A DNA stretch of 64,000 nucleotides from JAGQVA01 sp041391725 (lineage in GTDB: Bacteria > Bacteroidota > Bacteroidia > J057), in NCBI GenBank assembly GCA_041391725.1, contig JAWKNL010000005.1, positions 248,001-312,000 of the forward strand. Direction: 5' to 3'. Below, one piece after another: positions 8,250-17,344 of the stretch. Position 1 is the stretch's first letter. The number at the start of each line of letters is the position of its first letter. The notes below the pieces were generated by a model that was not told the DNA's origin, ran no database searches, and worked only from the letters and a program-made list of their open reading frames with translations. A program made the translations under genes and the position numbers.

Positions 8250-9236
8250 TTATAAATACCCATTTGCCCGAAACCATTCGTAGGCTTCTGCCGCCGCAGT
8301 ACGCAGGCCGGTCTGTGGCAGCGCAAGCTCGCGAATAGCTTTTGCCGGGCTGAAATAATGCTCGTCGCAGGAGACCTGAGCCATAGGGTAGGTGAGTTTG
8401 GGCGCTTTGCCGGTAATATTTCCGAGGGTTGTTCCGGCAAACCCGATGGTTTTTATGATAAAATCAGGTACAGTCAGTCGTGGTGGTTTTGTTCCCACTA
8501 CCTCGCAGATTTGGGTAATAGCCTCTTTATAGGAGAGGTTTTCATGCCCCAGAATGTAGGCTTCACCGAGCCTGCCCATGGAAAGCGCATTGGCGATAGC
8601 TTCGGCCACGTCTCTGACGTGGACCCAGTTTCTGCCTCCGCCTGTAAAGCCCGGCACCTGCCCTTTGGCAGCGGCAATGATCATGGCACCGCTGCTGGGT
8701 TTGGAGTCATAAGGGCCAATCATAAAAGTAGGATTGACTACCACTGCCGGAAGGCCTTTGGATTTGACCGCTTCCATGACCACGCGTTGCCCTTCTACCT
8801 TGGTGTCGATATAGTCCATGCCATATTTGGCAGATACACAGGGATCTTCTTCTGTACCGGGTTTTTGTTTACTCCCGATACCAAAAGAGCTGGCACTTCC
8901 GACATGGACAAACCGCTCAATACCGGCTTTCAGGGCAGCCTGAATCATATTTTGCGTTCCGGTTACGTTTACCTTGTAGTAAATTTCGCCCCGGCTGGGC
9001 CATACATTGGTGTTGGCAGCCACGTGAATTACTTTTTCACAGCCACGGGCTGCTGCTTCAAGCGATGCCGTATCCAGCACATCGCCCTGAAACTTTTCTA
9101 TATCAAGGTTGTCGAGAGTGGGTACATTTCGCCCCTGCTGGATCAGTACCCTTACATCCAGACCACGGGAAAGCAACACGCGGACCAGGTTGCTACCCAG
9201 TAATCCGTCTGCGCCAGTTACAAGAATTTTTTTCAT
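8250..9236 (-). CDS. NAD-dependent epimerase/dehydratase family protein (dihydroflavonol-reductase-like extended SDR)
   Basis: About 328 residues from the ATG at 9236 (MKKILVTGADGLLGSNL); a TTG three codons upstream is less likely. TGADGLLG is the extended-SDR dinucleotide-binding motif. HVAANTNVW follows, then a catalytic YxxxK that appears as Y-I-D-T-K in KYGMDYIDTKVEGQ, where a Tyr and Lys are in suitable spacing. VVNPTFMIGPYDSKPSSG is typical of DFR / 3-beta-HSD-like enzymes. It probably reduces or oxidises a keto or hydroxy group on a lipid-like or small-molecule substrate. It leads a two-gene operon with the SDR downstream. Confidence 0.85.
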   Translation of the reverse strand: MKKILVTGADGLLGSNLVRVLLSRGLDVRVLIQQGRNVPTLDNLDIEKFQGDVLDTASLEAAARGCEKVIHVAANTNVWPSRGEIYYKVNVTGTQNMIQAALKAGIERFVHVGSASSFGIGSKQKPGTEEDPCVSAKYGMDYIDTKVEGQRVVMEAVKSKGLPAVVVNPTFMIGPYDSKPSSGAMIIAAAKGQVPGFTGGGRNWVHVRDVAEAIANALSMGRLGEAYILGHENLSYKEAITQICEVVGTKPPRLTVPDFIIKTIGFAGTTLGNITGKAPKLTYPMAQVSCDEHYFSPAKAIRELALPQTGLRTAAAEAYEWFRANGYL

Positions 9237-9311
9237 AGGCGGCAATTTTACAAAAAATCTTGATTTTAGTCGAAATTTGGTTTCCTTGCATCGCGATCAT
9301 CCGGTAGTTAC

Positions 9312-10364
9312 ATGGATAAATATCAGCAAACACGGGCGGCAGGCTTTCATAAACGGGGAATAGTAGTTTTAATTTTTGTCGGAATCTGGGCCTGCGCAGT
9401 GGCTCAGGAACCGGTCAGGCGCCTGTTTAAGGAAAAAGGTAAATGGGGTTATCTGGATGAGGGCGAACAAATTGTGATTCCTCCTTCCTTTCAGTCTGCG
9501 ACGCCTTTCCATTTGGGCAGGGCTGTCGTACAACAGAAGCGGAAATGGGGTCAGATAGATACGAGCGGAAAGGTTATTATCCCCATCAGGTACGACCGGT
9601 CTTACTTTATTCCCGGTGATGGAGGGCTGATTCTTGTAAGCAGAAAAGGCAAAAAGGGAATTGTTGATACTACCGGAAGGGTTGTTCTACCGGCCCGCTA
9701 TGACCAGGTTTATCCTTTCTGGATGGGCATCTCCAGGGTAGGCAGATCCGGGAAAATGGGATTTATCGATACCACGGGAAAATGGGTGATTCCAATGAAA
9801 TACGATAGCCTCACTCATGTGTTTGGCTCCGGGCAGGTGTTTGCTATCGACCATGAGAAATGGGGAGTTCTGGATTTGGAAGGGCAAATTAAGGTACCCT
9901 TGTTGTACGATTCTCTCAGCCAAACATCGGTGTCCGGACTTTTTGTGGGATATACTTTTGGAAAACCGGGTTATATCGATACACTGGGGAATGAAATATT
10001 TACTTACAGGGAAGAGCTACTCCCTGATCCTCAGCTTTATCAGAAATTTGATTCGCTAAAGAACGCCGTTCACCAACTGGAAAACTGTAGTGATAGGAAG
10101 AAGATCGAAAAACAAAAGGCAATCGATATTGCAGTGAGTGCCGGTTTAGCCAGTGATAAAAACACCGATATACGCCCGGATGTAAGAAATGGAACCTGCA
10201 CATGGAAAATTTCCTCCGTTATTTACACTACTACAAGGGAAGGCGATTGCCGCTTTACCAACGGGTGCACGGTTGTGGTTACAAATACCTATTGGATAGA
10301 CAGTATAACAGGCGATCTCCTCCATCGGGAAACCAAACGCAAATTATACCCCAACTACGAGTAG
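9312..10364 (+). CDS. WG-repeat-containing secreted protein
   Basis: A 350-residue protein with an N-terminal signal or anchor segment (GIVVLIFVGIWACAVAQ). At least five WG/KWG repeats follow, each of the form KWGYLDEGEQIVIPPSF or KGKKGIVDTTGRVVLPARYD, spaced by about 45-50 residues over residues 40-235. WG repeats are thought to form beta-rich scaffolds. Residues 250-350 are a separate domain with three Cys (ENCSDRKK, NGTCTW, GDCRFTNGCT) and a PepSY-like YWIDSITGDLL pattern. Molecular function is unknown. It is transcribed alone and divergently from the epimerase gene. Confidence 0.75.
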   Translation: MDKYQQTRAAGFHKRGIVVLIFVGIWACAVAQEPVRRLFKEKGKWGYLDEGEQIVIPPSFQSATPFHLGRAVVQQKRKWGQIDTSGKVIIPIRYDRSYFIPGDGGLILVSRKGKKGIVDTTGRVVLPARYDQVYPFWMGISRVGRSGKMGFIDTTGKWVIPMKYDSLTHVFGSGQVFAIDHEKWGVLDLEGQIKVPLLYDSLSQTSVSGLFVGYTFGKPGYIDTLGNEIFTYREELLPDPQLYQKFDSLKNAVHQLENCSDRKKIEKQKAIDIAVSAGLASDKNTDIRPDVRNGTCTWKISSVIYTTTREGDCRFTNGCTVVVTNTYWIDSITGDLLHRETKRKLYPNYE

Positions 10365-10447
10365 CCAGAAAAAATAAATGCAGGACAATTGGTTGTTAGA
10401 AAGTGCATTTTTTGGATTTTTTAAAAATGAATGGTTGTTTAGTATTG

Positions 10448-10478
10448 TAGAATGTTGAAACATAATTTCAGCATTCTA
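10448..10478. promoter_or_regulatory. Inverted repeat upstream of the FIST-kinase operon (candidate operator)
   Basis: Arms 10448-10460 and 10466-10478 pair over 13 bases with one mismatch around the 5-base spacer CATAA (left arm TAGAATGTTGAAA). It lies 17 bases before the FIST ATG, where a regulator would overlap the promoter or leader. It could also fold as an RNA hairpin in the 5' leader. It has no U-tract, so it is not a terminator. Seen in sequence; function inferred. Confidence 0.45.
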
Positions 10479-10494
10479 AAATATCTGTCAACCT

Positions 10495-11649
10495 ATGAAT
10501 GTACAACAATTTCAATGGGAGCCTGCTGTTGGCTGGAGTCCTTCCCTTCCTGAAAATAATGAAGATCGACTTTTGGTAATGTTTTTTGGCGGCAGGGATG
10601 TACTGGGTAATGGAAATCTTTACAACGAAATTGCTGCTGCTTTTCCCAATGGTGAACGGGTAGGATGCACGACGTCGGGCGAAATCATGGGTGATGATGT
10701 AATGGACGATACGGTTGTAGTTTCGGTTATATCTTTTGAAAAAACACATTTCCATGCAGCCTCTCTGGTATTTTCGGGGGCTGACGATGCCTTTTCGGCA
10801 GGCAATACACTAGGTACAAAGTTGTATGACGAAAATCTGAAAGCGGTATTTGTCCTCTCAGACGGGCATCAGGTCAACGGAAGCGAACTTGTAAAAGGGC
10901 TGGCACAGGCATTGGGTGAGGATATTGTCATCACCGGAGGCCTTGCCGGAGACGGTACGCGGTTTGAACAAACCCTGGTAAGTCACAATCATGTGCCCGA
11001 GCCCGGTCGTATTGTGGCGGTAGGATTGTACGGCGATTCGATTCTGGTGGGACACGGTTCTGTGGGCGGATGGGATAGCTTTGGGCCGGAGCGCACCATC
11101 ACAAAGGCAGAAAAAAATGTGTTGTACGAACTGGACGGCAAGTCTGCGCTGGAGTTGTACAAAACCTATCTGGGCGAAGAAGCCAATCATCTTCCCGGGA
11201 GCGCACTGCAGTTTCCCCTGACCATAAGAGAAAATGCCAGCGTGGGCAGCGGAACGGTTCGAACCATCTTGTCAATAGACGAAAAAGCGCAGGCGATGAT
11301 TTTCGCAGGAGATATGCCTGTGGGCAACATTGCGCAACTGATGATGGCCAATTTTGACCGGTTGGTCGATGGTGCGGCAGAAGCGGCTGCGTTTGCTTCA
11401 CATGATGAAATCATTAATTCTGGTGGGGATAAGCTGGCACTTCTGATAAGTTGTGTTGGGAGGAAAATTGTGCTTGGCCAGCGTATAGCTGATGAAGCGG
11501 AAGCCGTGGGGGAAGTTTTGCAGGAGAAGTATGGCGACGTGTTCCGAATGGGCTTCTACTCTTACGGAGAAATCTCTCCCCATGTGGAAATTGGAAAATG
11601 CGAACTCCACAACCAGACAATGACCATTACTTTACTGGCAGAAAAATGA
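10495..11649 (+). CDS. FIST domain-containing sensory protein
   Basis: A 384-residue soluble protein with the FIST_N domain (about residues 30-225) and FIST_C domain (about 225-370). Recognisable segments are FFGGRDVLGNGNLYNEIAAAFP, GCTTSGEIMGDDV, ITGGLAGDGTRF and FYSYGEISP near the end. FIST domains are ligand-sensing modules, proposed to bind amino acids or other small molecules, and are often encoded beside signal-transduction genes. The stop codon overlaps the start of the hybrid histidine kinase (ATGA). The two products therefore almost certainly work together as detached sensor and kinase. Confidence 0.9.
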   Translation: MNVQQFQWEPAVGWSPSLPENNEDRLLVMFFGGRDVLGNGNLYNEIAAAFPNGERVGCTTSGEIMGDDVMDDTVVVSVISFEKTHFHAASLVFSGADDAFSAGNTLGTKLYDENLKAVFVLSDGHQVNGSELVKGLAQALGEDIVITGGLAGDGTRFEQTLVSHNHVPEPGRIVAVGLYGDSILVGHGSVGGWDSFGPERTITKAEKNVLYELDGKSALELYKTYLGEEANHLPGSALQFPLTIRENASVGSGTVRTILSIDEKAQAMIFAGDMPVGNIAQLMMANFDRLVDGAAEAAAFASHDEIINSGGDKLALLISCVGRKIVLGQRIADEAEAVGEVLQEKYGDVFRMGFYSYGEISPHVEIGKCELHNQTMTITLLAEK

Positions 11650-13412
11650 ATTTGGGTATGCACAAGCTTGTTCAACGACAATTAAAAACCCTTCGAAAAA
11701 AATACAAAGACCCCGAAGCCCTGCTGGAGGCTTTTGCTGCCATCGTAGGACAGACCTATGATGAGTCTGACAATGAGCGGCGCAAAAAGGATCGGGTGGT
11801 GGAGCTTATGTCCAAAGAAATATTCGAAGCAAACAAAAAGCAGCAGCAAAAAAATGAAATTACCATTTCCGCTATCCTGAATAACGTCGTAGATGGGGTG
11901 ATTACTTTTGACCCCCAAAAAGGAATTCAGACTTTTAATGCTTCCGCCGAATCAATGTTTGGTTATACCTCAGAGGAGATGATCGGCGATTACTGCGTGA
12001 ACCTTATTGCAGATGATTCGAGGGAATGGTACGAAGAAATGATGATCTCGCTGATGGAGACCGGAAGGGTAGAGTGGAAAGAAAGCGAAGAAAGGATTCG
12101 GGGAAAACGCAAGTCGGGGGAGACTTTTCCTATGGAAATAGCTATCTGCTCGGTAAATCTGGAAGATGAATATTTTTATCTGGCCATAATAAGGGATATT
12201 ACCGACAGGAAAAACGCAGAAAAGGAACTCATTGACGCTAAAGAAGTAGCAGAAGCCGCCGCAAAGGCGAAGTCGCAGTTTCTCTCTCATATGAGCCATG
12301 AGATCAGGACACCGATGAATGCCGTTATTGGTATCACTGATCTGCTGCTGGAGGAAGATTTGACAAAAGAACAACTCGAACACCTGAAAATCCTAAAATT
12401 TTCGGGCGAAAATCTGCTTGTCATTATCAATGATATTCTCGATTTCAGCAAAATTGAGGCCGGCAAAATCGAACTGGAAGAGGTTCCGTTTATTTTAACT
12501 GAACTTACGGCCAGTATCCGGGAATCGCTTATGCCCAAAGCCAGGGACAAGGGAATCGGGATTAATATTGAAATTGACGAAAGCCTGCCCGATACGTTTA
12601 TCAGCGACCCGGTACGCATTTCTCAGATTCTCACCAATCTGATGAGTAACGCCGTCAAATTTACCCGGGAAGGCAGGGTCAACCTCCGGATTTTTCCCAC
12701 CAGGCAGACCAAAGAAGGGCTTTTTGTCAGATTCGAAGTAGAGGATTCGGGGATTGGTATTCAGGCGGATAAACTCGATCTGATATTTGAGAGTTTTACC
12801 CAGTCTCAGTCTGACACAACCCGCAAATTTGGCGGTACGGGCCTCGGTCTCGCGATCACCCGAAGTCTTGTAGAACTTCTTGGCGGAACCGTAATGGTTG
12901 AAAGTGAGCTTGGAAAAGGGTCCTGTTTTGCGTTTACGATCAGGCTTACTCCGGGCGAAACTCAAAAGCTGCGGGAATCAATCGCTGTTGGCAGCAGAGT
13001 CAAATTTTCCGGACTGGAAGGAATCCATGTGTTGATTGTAGAAGATAATAAAGTAAATCAGATTGTCGCCGCCAATTATCTGAAAAAGTGGAGCATCCTG
13101 TACGACATTGCCGAAAATGGCGCAGAGGGGGTGGAAATGGTCAAAAACATGAGATATGATCTGGTGCTGATGGATTTGCATATGCCCGAAATGAATGGGT
13201 ATGATGCTACCCGCACGATTCGGGCATGTACAGAGTCTTACTTTCAGAATCTTCCTATCATTGCTCTTACTGCTTCGGCGCTTTCTCCGGTAAGGGGAAG
13301 TGTAATCGAAGCCGGAATGAATGATTTTGTTTCCAAACCTTTCCGCCCCGACCAGTTGTTTCAGACAATGGCCAAATATGTTCTGGACAGTGCAAAGGTA
13401 GAGCAGGAGTAG
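11646..13412 (+). CDS. PAS domain hybrid sensor histidine kinase/response regulator
   Basis: 588 residues from the ATG at 11646, which overlaps the FIST stop codon. Order of domains: N-terminal helical segment (about 1-65), PAS domain with PAC (about 70-200), HisKA with phospho-acceptor His218 in SHEIRTPMNAVIG, HATPase_c (about 325-445; N box LMSNAVKF, G boxes DSGIG and GGTGLGLAI), and a C-terminal receiver domain with phospho-acceptor Asp510 in LVLMDLHMPEMNG. It has no transmembrane segment, so it is a cytosolic kinase that likely takes its input from the FIST protein and its PAS domain. No output regulator is adjacent, so phosphate must go to an unlinked partner. Confidence 0.92.
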   Translation: MNLGMHKLVQRQLKTLRKKYKDPEALLEAFAAIVGQTYDESDNERRKKDRVVELMSKEIFEANKKQQQKNEITISAILNNVVDGVITFDPQKGIQTFNASAESMFGYTSEEMIGDYCVNLIADDSREWYEEMMISLMETGRVEWKESEERIRGKRKSGETFPMEIAICSVNLEDEYFYLAIIRDITDRKNAEKELIDAKEVAEAAAKAKSQFLSHMSHEIRTPMNAVIGITDLLLEEDLTKEQLEHLKILKFSGENLLVIINDILDFSKIEAGKIELEEVPFILTELTASIRESLMPKARDKGIGINIEIDESLPDTFISDPVRISQILTNLMSNAVKFTREGRVNLRIFPTRQTKEGLFVRFEVEDSGIGIQADKLDLIFESFTQSQSDTTRKFGGTGLGLAITRSLVELLGGTVMVESELGKGSCFAFTIRLTPGETQKLRESIAVGSRVKFSGLEGIHVLIVEDNKVNQIVAANYLKKWSILYDIAENGAEGVEMVKNMRYDLVLMDLHMPEMNGYDATRTIRACTESYFQNLPIIALTASALSPVRGSVIEAGMNDFVSKPFRPDQLFQTMAKYVLDSAKVEQE

Positions 13413-13500
13413 CCTGAAAATATGTATAGTTCTGGCAGAGAAAAAGAATTTTCTTTAGCTTGCCAGTCCATTTAAACATTTTTCAGGTGGGTTCAGATTT

Positions 13501-14016
13501 ATGCGAGATAATTCCAGAGACATATTTGAATCAGATCAGGCGTTTATTGAGACGATGTCTGCTGTAATGTTGTTTACCGGAATTTTTTCGCTCTCTTTTG
13601 TTCTGTTGTGTAAAGGTTTTGGCTGGGGAATCTGCGACCTGAAATGGGTGCCACTGTTTGGCGGGTTTGAACTTGGGCGTGCCGATCTGCTCGAAATCAA
13701 TCTTCCGCTTGCCCTGCTGATTCTGGGAATCGGATTTCGTCTCTATACAGGTTTTGGCTGGGCAACCTGCCTGATTTTACTTTCTGTACTTGCCGGGAGT
13801 TTTATTGCCATAGCCTGGAAACTCATTGGAAGTTGGGACGAATACACACAGAAAGTTTTGGCACATGAGATTTTGCCGCAGGATTATCCGCTCCTGGAAT
13901 CTATCGTAGTGAATATCGTTTTTGCAATTGTCTGCCTGCTCGGAGTAATATATCTTCTGCTTCCCGCAGTCAGAAATATTTACTGGGGAAAACCACAAAA
14001 CCCTGTCCAAGATTAA
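13501..14016 (+). CDS. Four-helix integral membrane protein of unknown function
   Basis: 171 residues with about four hydrophobic helices (around VMLFTGIFSLSFVLLCKGF, LEINLPLALLILGIGFRLY, ATCLILLSVLAGSFIAIAWKL and VVNIVFAIVCLLGVIYLLLP). I do not recognise the family and saw no catalytic motif. It ends 6 bases before the ribulose-phosphate epimerase start, so it is probably in the same transcript, but nothing links the functions. Confidence 0.6.
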   Translation: MRDNSRDIFESDQAFIETMSAVMLFTGIFSLSFVLLCKGFGWGICDLKWVPLFGGFELGRADLLEINLPLALLILGIGFRLYTGFGWATCLILLSVLAGSFIAIAWKLIGSWDEYTQKVLAHEILPQDYPLLESIVVNIVFAIVCLLGVIYLLLPAVRNIYWGKPQNPVQD

Positions 14017-14022
14017 CCGGAT

Positions 14023-14688
14023 ATGTCTCATTTACTGGCACCTTCTATCCTTGCTGCTGATTTTTCCCGACTGGGAGAAGAAATTGAAATGATCAACCGC
14101 TCTGAGGCAGACTGGATACACTGCGACGTAATGGACGGGCGGTTTGTTCCCAATATTTCATTTGGCATCCCGGTGATAACCTCGGTCAAAAAGGTGGCAC
14201 AAAAACCGCTGGATGTACACCTGATGATTGTCGAGCCCGAAAAATATCTTTCCGACTTTAAGAAGGCCGGGGCAGACCGAATTACCATTCATCAGGAAGC
14301 AACTGTTCATCTCGACAGTACGCTCCACCAGATACGCAGTCTGGGGTTAAAATCGGGCGTTGCCCTCAACCCCGCAACGCCGGTAGGCGTGCTGAGACAT
14401 GTGCTTCCGCTGACAGATATGGTCTTGCTGATGACCGTCAACCCCGGTTTTGGCGGACAGGCATTTATTCCTTATGTTCTTGATAAAGTAGCCGAACTGA
14501 AAGTTATGATCCAGGAAGCCGGTACCTCAACGCTGATTCAGGTGGACGGCGGCGTAGATACGGGTAATGCAGCAAAGCTTGTGCGAGCAGGAGTGGATGT
14601 GCTGGTTGCAGGAAGTTCTGTATTTCGGGCTACAGACCCCGAAGCCGCAATACGTCAGTTGAAAAAAACTCCTGATATGTTGGCCTGA
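14023..14688 (+). CDS. rpe: Ribulose-phosphate 3-epimerase
   Basis: A 221-residue TIM-barrel enzyme interconverting ribulose 5-phosphate and xylulose 5-phosphate in the pentose phosphate pathway, cytosolic and metal-dependent. Family motifs are complete: LAPSILAADFSRLGEE at the N-terminus, WIHCDVMDGRFVPNISFG (catalytic Asp and metal ligands), DVHLMIVEPE, VNPGFGGQ, and the phosphate-binding VDGGVDTGNA...VAGSSVF. Length is standard for the family. Confidence 0.97.
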   Translation: MSHLLAPSILAADFSRLGEEIEMINRSEADWIHCDVMDGRFVPNISFGIPVITSVKKVAQKPLDVHLMIVEPEKYLSDFKKAGADRITIHQEATVHLDSTLHQIRSLGLKSGVALNPATPVGVLRHVLPLTDMVLLMTVNPGFGGQAFIPYVLDKVAELKVMIQEAGTSTLIQVDGGVDTGNAAKLVRAGVDVLVAGSSVFRATDPEAAIRQLKKTPDMLA

Positions 14689-14835
14689 CATTGACTCAAA
14701 AACTACCCAGAGTCGATAAAATGCTAAAACAATTGACCCGGTACAATCGTTTTTCAACTTTGAGGCCTCCATTTATTACCCTTTTTCGTTAAATATGGTA
14801 ATTGTTGTTGCATTGGTATGTAAATAGTGCGTTGC

Positions 14836-15255
14836 ATGGTGAATTTGCTTTACTTTCTCGCATCGGTTATCCTTATACATAAGGTAATGCTGGTTTACAG
14901 CGTAACCTTCTCCCCCATAAAGGGGCGGCATCCTCTTCTGTCCGGACTTGTGGCTATTGCGATGATTGTGCTGATCATTACGGCTATAAGTTTAGAAAGT
15001 TGGCCTGTGCTGGTATTAGCGTTTGCCGGGTATGTGCTGTACAATATGATCGATGCTTCCTGGATTGCGATAAGAAACCGGAGGCCGCCTTCCCCTTATC
15101 TTCCGGTGTATGCCCTGATATTTGCGAGTTCAGTTATCTCTTATCAGTTGAACGCATGGCGGTTTTTTACCTTTAGTTATGGCGTTTACTGGATAGCCTC
15201 GCTTATTCTTGGAAAAAAGATGCTCAACCGGAGTATTCAATCTCAAAAAATTTGA
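14836..15255 (+). CDS. Small integral membrane protein of unknown function
   Basis: About 139 residues from the ATG at 14836 (a GTG at 14827 is also possible). Four hydrophobic helices are visible, e.g. LLYFLASVILIHKVMLVY and GLVAIAMIVLIITAISL. No family is recognised. It sits between rpe and the tRNA-Gly, with 139 bases of non-coding sequence before it. The tRNA begins 49 bases after its stop. Confidence 0.55.
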   Translation: MVNLLYFLASVILIHKVMLVYSVTFSPIKGRHPLLSGLVAIAMIVLIITAISLESWPVLVLAFAGYVLYNMIDASWIAIRNRRPPSPYLPVYALIFASSVISYQLNAWRFFTFSYGVYWIASLILGKKMLNRSIQSQKI

Positions 15256-15304
15256 AAAATTTTTTGGAGTATTTCAGATAATGTTTTTTCTTTGTGTCCC
15301 ATTC

Positions 15305-15380
<76 letters not shown>

Positions 15381-15385
15381 AACAA

Positions 15386-15415
15386 AAAAAGCCGCAATTT
15401 TGCGGCTTTTTTTGT
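15386..15415. terminator. Bidirectional rho-independent terminator after tRNA-Gly
   Basis: GCCGCA-ATTT-TGCGGC stem-loop (15391-15406) flanked by A-runs on the left and T-runs on the right. It can terminate both the tRNA transcript (plus strand) and the convergent sppA transcript (minus strand). Confidence 0.85.
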
Positions 15416-15429
15416 TTTCTCTCAGCGGA

Positions 15430-17217
15430 TTATTTTATCTCAAACTGATAAGGCATCAGCATATACAGTCCGCTTCCGGGGATAGATTTTTTGATTTCAC
15501 GGAGGGTTTTCATTTCCTCGTACAGGGGATTCCTGCTGTCAATATACTCAGTAGAGGTTTCCATCATTTCACCGAGGATTTCCTCTACAGGCGAAACTGC
15601 TTTCGGCAGGCGTTCCAGGCGGTAGTCATTGCCCAGGGTAGCCATTTCTGCTGCGGCTGAGACTGCGCGGTTGAGGTCGCCGATTTCGTCCACCAGCTTG
15701 ATTTTTTCGGCCTCCGAACCTGACCATACCCGCCCCTGTGCGATTTTGTCCACAGAAAGGGAATCGGCAAATCCTCTTCCTTTCAGCACGACGTTGAGGA
15801 AAGTGCCATAACCCCGCTCGACAGATTTCTGGATATACTGCTTCTCTACATCAGGCATATTAAAATTGGGGTTTCCGAAATTGGCGTGTGTATGGCTTTC
15901 CACCTCGTCAAAGGTCAGTCCGAGATTTTTGTTGAAAAGATCTTTGGTATTAAACAGTACCCCAAAAATGCCGATCGAACCGGTAACGGTATTGGGCTGG
16001 GCGTATATTTTGTCGCAAAGTGCGGAGATGTAATACCCGCCGGAGGCGGCGTAGTCTCCCATAGAGGCAACCACCGGCTTTTCAGCTTTCAGCAGGCGTA
16101 TTTCCTCTGCAATGACATCAGAAGCCAGTGCACTGCCTCCACGGCTGTTGACGCGAAACACTACCGCTTTTACGTTTTTATCTTTTCTCACTTTTCTCAG
16201 CGCTTCCACGATTGTTTCCGATCCCATACTTCCATCGCTGCTTTTACCTGAAACGATATCACCTTCGGCAAAAACAATGGCAACCTTATTGGAGGAATAA
16301 TCCGTTTTTTCCGGTGCTTTAAGGTATTTTTTCAAAGAGAGAAAACTGACAGATTTATCCTTCTCAAAACCCAAAGCCGTGCGGATTTCATTCATCATGT
16401 CTTCCTCATAAACCGCATCATCGATCAACCCCGCTTTTTTTGCCTGAAGACCATCGCCAAAAACAAAAGCTTCGGCGGTGGCATTGATTTTCTCTACGGT
16501 AGTGGAACGGGAAATGGCAACATCTTCTGCAAACACCTGCCATAGATCGCCGATCAGTTTTTCGGTCTGCATCCGGTTTTCGGGGCTCATCTCCTTGAGA
16601 AAATAAGGCTCGACGGCTGACTTGAAGGTTCCCACCCTGAAAATCTGAGGTTTAAGGTCTATTTTTTCAAACAGCCCGGTATAAAACATAGGGGTAGAGG
16701 CAAATCCGTTAAATTCAAGCATACCGGTGGGGGGCATGTATAGCTTGTCTGCGGTGCTGGCGAGATAATAGCTGTTTTCTGAAAACATCTCAGCGTAAGC
16801 ATATACAAATTTCCCACTGGTCTTGAAATCGGTCAGCGCGTCGTGAATCGATTTCAGCGAAGCCCAGTTCGTCATAATGGCTGGAGGCAGGGTGAGATAA
16901 ATTCCCTTAATATTTTCGTCATCTTTTGCCCGCCGGATGGAAGAAACGACCTGAAAAAGTCCGGTTTTTTGTGTGGTTCCGGAAAAAGGAAGCAACTCAT
17001 CGAAATTAAATTCCAGCGGATCTTCGGGCGCATTTTCCACGATCTGCCCGCCCAGTTCCAGTTTAAGTACAGTATTGGGCTTTACTACTACCTTATCGCC
17101 CGATCCGCCGATAGCAGCAGCAATTCCGGCAAAGATCAAAAATAGTATGGGCAGTCCAATCAGAAAGGCAAGTACCACGCCCAGAAAACTTGCAAATACG
17201 TTTTTAATAAAATTCAT
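15430..17217 (-). CDS. sppA: Signal peptide peptidase SppA, 67-kDa type
   Basis: A 595-residue membrane-anchored serine protease that degrades cleaved signal peptides. An N-terminal membrane segment lies in residues 6-37. Two tandem S49 domains follow (about 95-270 and 310-520), as in the long E. coli-type enzyme. The catalytic dyad is visible: general-base Lys199 in VGTFKSAVEPYF and nucleophile Ser392 in GDYAASGGYYISA. It is convergent with tRNA-Gly and divergent from folK. A 29-base imperfect palindrome lies in the divergent spacer. Confidence 0.95.
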   Translation of the reverse strand: MNFIKNVFASFLGVVLAFLIGLPILFLIFAGIAAAIGGSGDKVVVKPNTVLKLELGGQIVENAPEDPLEFNFDELLPFSGTTQKTGLFQVVSSIRRAKDDENIKGIYLTLPPAIMTNWASLKSIHDALTDFKTSGKFVYAYAEMFSENSYYLASTADKLYMPPTGMLEFNGFASTPMFYTGLFEKIDLKPQIFRVGTFKSAVEPYFLKEMSPENRMQTEKLIGDLWQVFAEDVAISRSTTVEKINATAEAFVFGDGLQAKKAGLIDDAVYEEDMMNEIRTALGFEKDKSVSFLSLKKYLKAPEKTDYSSNKVAIVFAEGDIVSGKSSDGSMGSETIVEALRKVRKDKNVKAVVFRVNSRGGSALASDVIAEEIRLLKAEKPVVASMGDYAASGGYYISALCDKIYAQPNTVTGSIGIFGVLFNTKDLFNKNLGLTFDEVESHTHANFGNPNFNMPDVEKQYIQKSVERGYGTFLNVVLKGRGFADSLSVDKIAQGRVWSGSEAEKIKLVDEIGDLNRAVSAAAEMATLGNDYRLERLPKAVSPVEEILGEMMETSTEYIDSRNPLYEEMKTLREIKKSIPGSGLYMLMPYQFEIK

Positions 17218-17260
17218 GTGTTATCTTCATTTGTATTTAGGGATTCTACGTTAGAATACC

Positions 17261-17289
17261 CGATTGCGACGTAAATTTACGGACAATCG
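17261..17289. promoter_or_regulatory. Imperfect palindrome in the sppA-folK divergent spacer
   Basis: The core 17270-17281 (CGTAAATTTACG) is a perfect 12-base palindrome, and outer arms CGATTG / CAATCG extend it to 17261-17289 with a small asymmetry. Its position between two divergent starts fits an operator. There is no independent evidence for a bound factor. Confidence 0.3.
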
Positions 17290-17344
17290 CAGGAAATGTA
17301 AACAGACGCATCATCCAATTGAAAAATAGCTAGATTTACTAAAG

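Noticed and set aside
8358..9203. A 281-codon open frame on the plus strand
   Set aside because: It lies wholly antisense to the epimerase/DFR-like gene, whose motifs are intact. No domain is seen in the antisense product.
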